This document shows, piece by piece, positions 59,681 through 64,000 of a stretch of 64,000 bases of DNA (its first letter is position 1; every line of letters starts with the position of its first letter). Source of the stretch: Dehalococcoidia bacterium (GTDB taxonomy: Bacteria; Chloroflexota; Dehalococcoidia; Tepidiformales; Tepidiformaceae); the NCBI GenBank assembly GCA_022827945.1, contig JAJEIT010000065.1:39294-103293 (forward strand). Reading direction: 5' to 3'. Under the pieces are notes generated by a model, which had not been told where the DNA came from, did no database searches, and worked only from the letters and a program-made list of their open reading frames with translations. A program made the position numbers and the translations under genes.

Positions 59681-61426
59681 TTGCAGGCAGAAGGCGTCAA
59701 CGAGGCGATTCGCTACGAGGCGGACGAGTCCTGCCCACCCCTGATCGCGCTCAGCGTGGGTTTGCAGGGCGTGATGCTGGGGGTGGCGCCGCTGGTGCTG
59801 ATCGTCGCGATCACGGCGGCAGCGGGCGGCCAGGACGACAGCTACCTCAGGTGGGCGGTGTTCGCCGCGCTGATCATCGCGGGCGTGCTGACCGCGCTGC
59901 AGGCGACCAGGTTCTGGCGGCTGGGGGCGGGGCACATCATGATCATGGGCACCACCCCCAACTTCGTGGCGGTGTCGGTGCTGGCTCTGGAGGGGGGCGG
60001 CCCGGGCCTGCTGGCGAGCCTGATCGTGGTGGCGTCGCTTTTCTACCTGGCGCTCGCGATCTGGCTGCCGCTGCTGCGGCGCATCATCACGCCCGTCGTC
60101 TCGGGCACGGTGTTGATGGTGCTGGCAGTGACCCTCGTGCCGATCGCGCTGGACCGCGTGCAGGAAGTGCCTGAGAGCGTCCCCGGGGCCACGGGCCCGA
60201 CCGTCGCGCTGATCACGCTGGCGGTCGCGACGGTGATGGCGCTGCGGGCATCGGGCACGTGGCGGCTGTGGTCGCCGCTGATCGCCATCGCGGTGGGCAC
60301 CGTGGTTGCGGCGCTGTTCGGGGCGTACGACCCGCAGGCCGTGCTGGATGCGCCCTGGGCGGGCATCCCGGGCGGGAGCGAGTTCCCCGGGTTCGACTTC
60401 ACGCCGGGAGCGGAGTTCTGGGCGCTCCTGCCGGTGTTCGTCGTGATCATCCTCGTCGGCGGCGTCAAGAACATCGGCGACAGCGTGGCGATGCAGGGCG
60501 CTTCCCGCCGCCGACCGCGGGTGACGGACTTCCGGCTCGTCCAGGGATCGCTCAATACGAACGGGTTGGGGATCTTCTTCTCGGGTCTCGCGGGGACGCC
60601 ACCGACCTCGGTCTTCTCCTCCACCAGCGTTTCGCTGGTGACCATGACGGGCGTGGCCTCGCGGAACGTGGGCTACGTGATCGGCGGGGCGTTCCTGGTG
60701 CTGGCGCTCTTCCCGAAGCTGCCGGCGCTGGTGCTGACGATCCCGAATCCGGTGATGGGGGCATTCCTGCTGACGGCGATCGCCCTCATCTTCGTGGGCG
60801 GCGTCCGGACGGTGATCCAGGACGGGCTCGACGCAAAGAAGATGCTGATTGTGGGGGTCGCGTTCTCACTCGGCGCGGGCATGGAGCACCAGACGATCTT
60901 CGAGGACCTCATCGGCGGGACGTGGGGCCGTCAACTCGACAACGGACTGCTGATCGGGGCGCTGGCGGCGGTCGTGATGACCGTCTTCCTGGACCTGACG
61001 AGCCCCCGCACGGGGGGACGGCTGGAGTCGAAGCTGCACACCGGCTCACTGCCCGAGATCGACGCATTCGTCCGGGAGATTGCCGGCAGGCTCGGGTGGA
61101 ACGAGGGATCGACGGAGCGGTTGCGGTCGGCGGCCGAGGAAACCGTCCTGAGCCTGTTGCCCGAAGGGGACGAGGCCGAGGCAAGGGACGCGCCCCGGCT
61201 CATCGTGGTGGCGCACCCCGAAACGGGGACGGTCGAGCTGGAATTCATGGCGGTTTTCGATGAAGAGAACCTCGAGGACCGGCTCGCGTACCTGGAAGAG
61301 GAGACGGAGGGGTTGCAGGAGGGGGAAGTCCCGCTGCGGCTGCTGCGGCACTACGCCTCGTCGGTGCACCACCAGAAGTATTACGGTCTCGATATCGTGA
61401 CGGTGCAGGTGAAGGGGTCGCGGTAG
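59681..61426 (+). CDS. NCS2-family nucleobase permease with C-terminal ATPase-like domain
   Basis: A 581-residue protein. Residues 20-450 hold about 12-14 helices of the nucleobase:cation symporter-2 (xanthine/uracil permease) fold, with 'NIGDSVAMQGASRR', 'GLAGTPPTSVFSSTSVSLVTMTGVASR' and 'PVMGAFLLTAIALIFVGGV'. The C-terminal ~125 residues ('EIDAFVREIAGRLGWNEGSTERLRSAAEETVLSLL' onward) look like a histidine-kinase/RsbW-type ATPase domain, but the DxGxG-type ATP boxes are missing, so it may only bind partners. The start is TTG 59681 with a weak site. Uptake of purines or pyrimidines with a regulatory tail is the likely role. Confidence 0.85.
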   Translation: MQAEGVNEAIRYEADESCPPLIALSVGLQGVMLGVAPLVLIVAITAAAGGQDDSYLRWAVFAALIIAGVLTALQATRFWRLGAGHIMIMGTTPNFVAVSVLALEGGGPGLLASLIVVASLFYLALAIWLPLLRRIITPVVSGTVLMVLAVTLVPIALDRVQEVPESVPGATGPTVALITLAVATVMALRASGTWRLWSPLIAIAVGTVVAALFGAYDPQAVLDAPWAGIPGGSEFPGFDFTPGAEFWALLPVFVVIILVGGVKNIGDSVAMQGASRRRPRVTDFRLVQGSLNTNGLGIFFSGLAGTPPTSVFSSTSVSLVTMTGVASRNVGYVIGGAFLVLALFPKLPALVLTIPNPVMGAFLLTAIALIFVGGVRTVIQDGLDAKKMLIVGVAFSLGAGMEHQTIFEDLIGGTWGRQLDNGLLIGALAAVVMTVFLDLTSPRTGGRLESKLHTGSLPEIDAFVREIAGRLGWNEGSTERLRSAAEETVLSLLPEGDEAEARDAPRLIVVAHPETGTVELEFMAVFDEENLEDRLAYLEEETEGLQEGEVPLRLLRHYASSVHHQKYYGLDIVTVQVKGSR

Positions 61427-61525
61427 GGCCGCGGGTGTGAGCGTGCTCAGGTGAGCCGTTGACGGGCCTGTGCCACGTCCCTATCGTCGCCTCGTAATCA
61501 TTTGTATCGCGAGGAGCGTGTGCCC

Positions 61526-61765
61526 ATGGCTGCAACCGAAGAGCGTCTGAGGAAGCTCGTTGACGACAACCTGGAGATTGAGGGGCGGGCGCCCGGCAGC
61601 CCCCTCGACCTTGAGCGCAACATCTCCGATGCGGGCGTGTCCTCGCCCGACATCGTGGCGTTCTGGAAGCTCGTGAACGAAGAGTTTGGCGTCGACATTT
61701 CGGCTGAGCAGTTCGCCGAGCTCCTGACGCCGGCCGCGTTGATCGCGTACCTCGACGCAGCCTAG
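61526..61765 (+). CDS. Acyl carrier protein
   Basis: A 79-residue four-helix carrier protein. The pantetheine Ser lies in 'ISDAGVSSPDIVAFWKLVNEEFGVDIS', where the usual DSL triad is replaced by SSP, so the second Ser is the probable attachment site. The start is ATG 61526 with GGAG 9 nt before it; the track starts 8 residues earlier. It is a specialised ACP and not the primary fatty acid AcpP. A 4'-phosphopantetheinyl transferase follows 53 bp later and would activate it. Confidence 0.85.
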   Translation: MAATEERLRKLVDDNLEIEGRAPGSPLDLERNISDAGVSSPDIVAFWKLVNEEFGVDISAEQFAELLTPAALIAYLDAA

Positions 61766-61818
61766 GGGGAGGGCTCCCGCCGGGAGATCCCAGGCCCCGC
61801 AGGAGCGCGCAGCCCGAG

Positions 61819-62556
61819 ATGCCGGCTCCTGTTTCCGCACCCTGGTGGCGCCCGTTCAGGGAACTGGACGGGGCAAGGGTCGTGTACGTCGACCTGACCG
61901 CCGACGCGGACCGCGAGGCGGAAGCGGCGGTCTGGCTGGACGAGGAGGAGCGGGGGCGCTGGGCCGCATATCCGTACTCGGGACCGCAGCGCCAGTTCCT
62001 GCTGTGTCGCGCCGCCTTGCGCGCGACCCTCTGCGAGCAAGTCGGCTGCGCGAACGAGGCGCTCGGCTTCGAGACTTCCGAGCACGGCAAGCCCTCGGCC
62101 AGGGTGGGAGGCGCGGAAGCGCCCATCAGCTTCAACGTCAGTCACAGCGGGCGGCACGGGCTGATCGCGTTCGCGCCGGACGGACTGCTGGGCGTGGACG
62201 TGGAGGAGCTTGCCGGCCGGCGCAACCTCGACCTGCTCATGGACGGGGTGCTGGGCGAGAACGAGCGTCGCGAGATCGACTCGAAGGAGGGCGACGAGCA
62301 GCTCCGCTCCTTCTTCCGGTTGTGGACGATGAAGGAAGCGCTGCTGAAGGCGTACGGCAAGGGGCTCCTGGTCGACGCGACCACCTTCGAGATCCCGCCC
62401 GTGGTGCGCGGGGGCGCGCCACGGGGGCAGCTCGAGCTGCCGCAGCTGCCGGGCGTGACCCTGCAGGTGGAGGGCATCGGCGGCGAGGACTTCGCCGCCG
62501 CCCTTGCGCGGGAGGTGGTTCCCGAGGCGGGCGGCGAGCCAGCGGAATCGCGGTGA
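61819..62556 (+). CDS. 4'-phosphopantetheinyl transferase, Sfp type
   Basis: A 245-residue Sfp-type PPTase that loads the pantetheine arm on carrier proteins. 'DGLLGVDVEELAG' (GxDxE) and 'FFRLWTMKEALLKAYGKGL' (WxxKEA...KGxG-like) are the two magnesium/CoA motifs, and 'FNVSHSGRHGLIAF' is the P1a block (SHS). It likely serves the adjacent ACP. Both genes are near a large secreted protein gene, and no polyketide or peptide synthetase is in the window. Confidence 0.92.
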   Translation: MPAPVSAPWWRPFRELDGARVVYVDLTADADREAEAAVWLDEEERGRWAAYPYSGPQRQFLLCRAALRATLCEQVGCANEALGFETSEHGKPSARVGGAEAPISFNVSHSGRHGLIAFAPDGLLGVDVEELAGRRNLDLLMDGVLGENERREIDSKEGDEQLRSFFRLWTMKEALLKAYGKGLLVDATTFEIPPVVRGGAPRGQLELPQLPGVTLQVEGIGGEDFAAALAREVVPEAGGEPAESR

Positions 62557-62712
62557 CGCAATTCCTCTAGCCACACGGAACGATCGCGCCCGGGGACGCA
62601 TATTGGTAAGTGACACCCAGCGCCTTCCCCGGACGGTTCTCCGTGCGCCGGATGGGGCAGATCGTCGGGGAGGGTGCTAGGGTGTCGCCACTCTCGGGAG
62701 GAGGCCCCGCTC

Positions 62713-64000
62713 CGTGACCCGTGACCCGGCGCTGACGCACGGATTCCTGGGCGCCCTCGTGCTCGCGCTGGCGCTGGTCGCCGGCGCCGGGGTGGCGGGC
62801 GCCCACCCCGGGCACGCCGCGGGGGGCACCGCCGATGTCGACGTGCGTGTCTGGCAGCACGTGGACGACCCACTGCGCATCCACATCAGCGCCCGGCCCG
62901 AGGGGACCACCTGGGACACGCTCGGGACGATCCCGCTGCTCCTGGACGACGGGCTGAGCAGCAGCCGCAACTTCCGCTTCGGCGACATCACGGTCGAGGG
63001 CGTCGAGGTGCGCGTCTGGCAACGGATCACCAGTCCGCTGAGCATCTTCATCAGCGCGCGGCCGGAGGGCGGGGACTGGGACCGCCTGGGCACGATCCCC
63101 CTCCCCCTCGATGACGGCTTCAGCCGCAGCGGCAACTACCGTTTCGGCGACATCACGGTGGCCGTACCGGTAGCCCACCCGCTGGACGCGCCGGCGGTGG
63201 TGGTCTCGCCGGGCGGCGACGAAGTCCCGCGTCTGGCGGCGCTCACGTTCGCCTTCGGCGATCCCCCCGCCGAGACCGACGGGGCAGCCTTTATCTCGTT
63301 CGAGCCGCCGGTTGAGGGGTCATTCGTCTGGCTCGACAGCCGGACGCTGCTCTTCCAGCCCGACTACCCCGGCTGGCAGCGCGGGGAGGGGTACGAGGTC
63401 GTCGTCGATGCGGGCCCCGTGGGCCTCGCGAGCGACTACACCCATGCCTTCACGGTCGAGGGGCGGCTCGAGGTCGCCTCGGTCATCCCCGGGCACGGGG
63501 ACGCGGACGTTCCCACGAACGCCCAGGTTCTCGTGCAGTTCAACCGCTCGGTGGCGCCCCTCACGGTCCTCCAGGAGGGTCCGGGGGCGGCCGTGCTGGA
63601 GTTCGACCCACCCCTGGAAGGCGCGGGCGAGTGGCTCAACACCTCGCTCTACCGGTTCATCCCGACGAACCTGGAGCCAAGCACGACCTATTCGGTGCGC
63701 ATTCCCGCGGGTCTGACCGCGGCCGTCGACGGCGCGCTGGGGGCGGACTACACGTGGAGCTTCGCAACCATCCAGCCGGCAGTGACCGGTGTCACGCCAC
63801 ACGACGGGGCGACGTTCGTCGAGCCCGACGACCCGATTTCGGTCACCTTCAACCAGCCGATGGAACGTGCGTCGGTGGAGGCAGGGGTAACGCTCCGGGC
63901 CGTGGGAGGCGCGGCGATTCCCGGCTCGTTCGAGTGGAACGAGGCCGGCACCGTGGTGACGTTCACGCCGGAGGAGCCGCTGGAACTGCTGAAGCTGTAC
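62713..64000 (+). CDS. Secreted Ig-like (Big_5/SbsA) protein, 3' end missing
   Basis: An open frame of at least 429 residues that runs off the right edge, so it is not in the ORF track. It begins at GTG 62713, after GGGAGGAGG. A signal sequence ('GALVLALALVAGAGVAGAHPG') is followed by two ~50-residue repeats with 'VRVWQ', 'ISARPEG', 'LGTIPL.LDDG' and 'RFGDITV'. At least two Ig-like domains follow, with 'GDADVPTNAQVLVQFNRSV' and 'GATFVEPDDPISVTFNQPM', the SbsA/Big_5 pattern. Large bacterial alpha-2-macroglobulins of Chloroflexi can begin this way, but that needs the missing part. Confidence 0.8.

Overview
The window is a gene-dense, strongly G+C-rich bacterial chromosome segment. About 78 genes are packed with short gaps and many 1-4 bp start/stop overlaps. 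No rRNA, tRNA, CRISPR array, transposase or phage gene was seen. The gene mix fits Chloroflexota (Dehalococcoidia-like) best, with Actinobacteria-like groups as the alternative; this is inference from family content, not proof. The mix includes a T-box on ileS, CIRCE/HrcA control of dnaK, CofC with an F420-type LLM oxidoreductase, ThyX, DUF2277, a PQQ-type sugar dehydrogenase lipoprotein, and a secreted Ig-like protein with 'ISARPEG...GTIPL..DDG' repeats.

Layout. 1-3.8 kb: an RCC1-like fragment, a small TPR/YciI operon, a thioesterase-hydrolase pair and a membrane protein. 3.8-8.2 kb: promoter, T-box leader and ileS, with a HAD hydrolase overlapping its end. 8.2-12.8 kb: a membrane-anchored tandem Cache protein, quinone oxidoreductase and fabI, then lgt with a glutaredoxin, and nadD. 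12.8-16.5 kb: a perfect CIRCE operator followed by hrcA-grpE-dnaK without dnaJ. 16.5-21.8 kb: aldolase, ferredoxin, amidohydrolase, thpR, cyclase, PIG-L deacetylase, VOC and SDR genes. 21.9-25.4 kb: an AhpD-like gene with an in-frame UGA, a DUF4160/DUF2442 pair flanked by a 29-bp direct repeat, and a PhoR/PhoB-type two-component system. 25.5-37.7 kb: a kinase-like phosphotransferase, CCA-adding enzyme, cupredoxin, LLM oxidoreductase, a fused double SDR, PQQ sugar dehydrogenase, aminotransferase, a RodZ/PASTA protein, dapA-like and dCTP deaminase. 37.8-39.1 kb: two divergently transcribed genes, SelW-like and UGSC-like, each interrupted by an in-frame UGA. 39.1-48.9 kb: secA, cofC, phosphatase, thyX, lipB, HicAB, DUF2277, an Eis-like acetyltransferase and small paralogues. 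48.9-61.4 kb: acyl-CoA metabolism (crotonases, acyl-CoA ligase, EtfD-like Fe-S membrane oxidoreductase, acyl-CoA dehydrogenase, P450), a solitary DNA methyltransferase, a DUF5678-like/aspartyl-protease pair and an NCS2 permease with an extra C-terminal domain. 61.5-64 kb: an acyl carrier protein with an Sfp-type PPTase, and the start of a secreted Ig-like protein that runs off the end.

The main finding is three probable selenoproteins within about 17 kb. An ORF caller splits or truncates each one at a UGA that sits exactly where the family has its redox Cys: CRYU in the AhpD-like protein, CVPU in the SelW/Rdx protein, and UGSC in the UGSC protein. In all three a hairpin follows, with its apical loop 19-20 nt after the UGA and a G in the first two loop bases, as expected for a bacterial SECIS. 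The selA/B/C/D machinery is not in the window, so decoding is inferred.

A second genome-wide signal is leaderless transcription. At least eleven genes have a TANNNT -10 box exactly 6 nt before the start codon (secA, lipB, nadD, the CCA-adding enzyme and others). This spacing also fixes several start codons, including that of the SelW-like gene.
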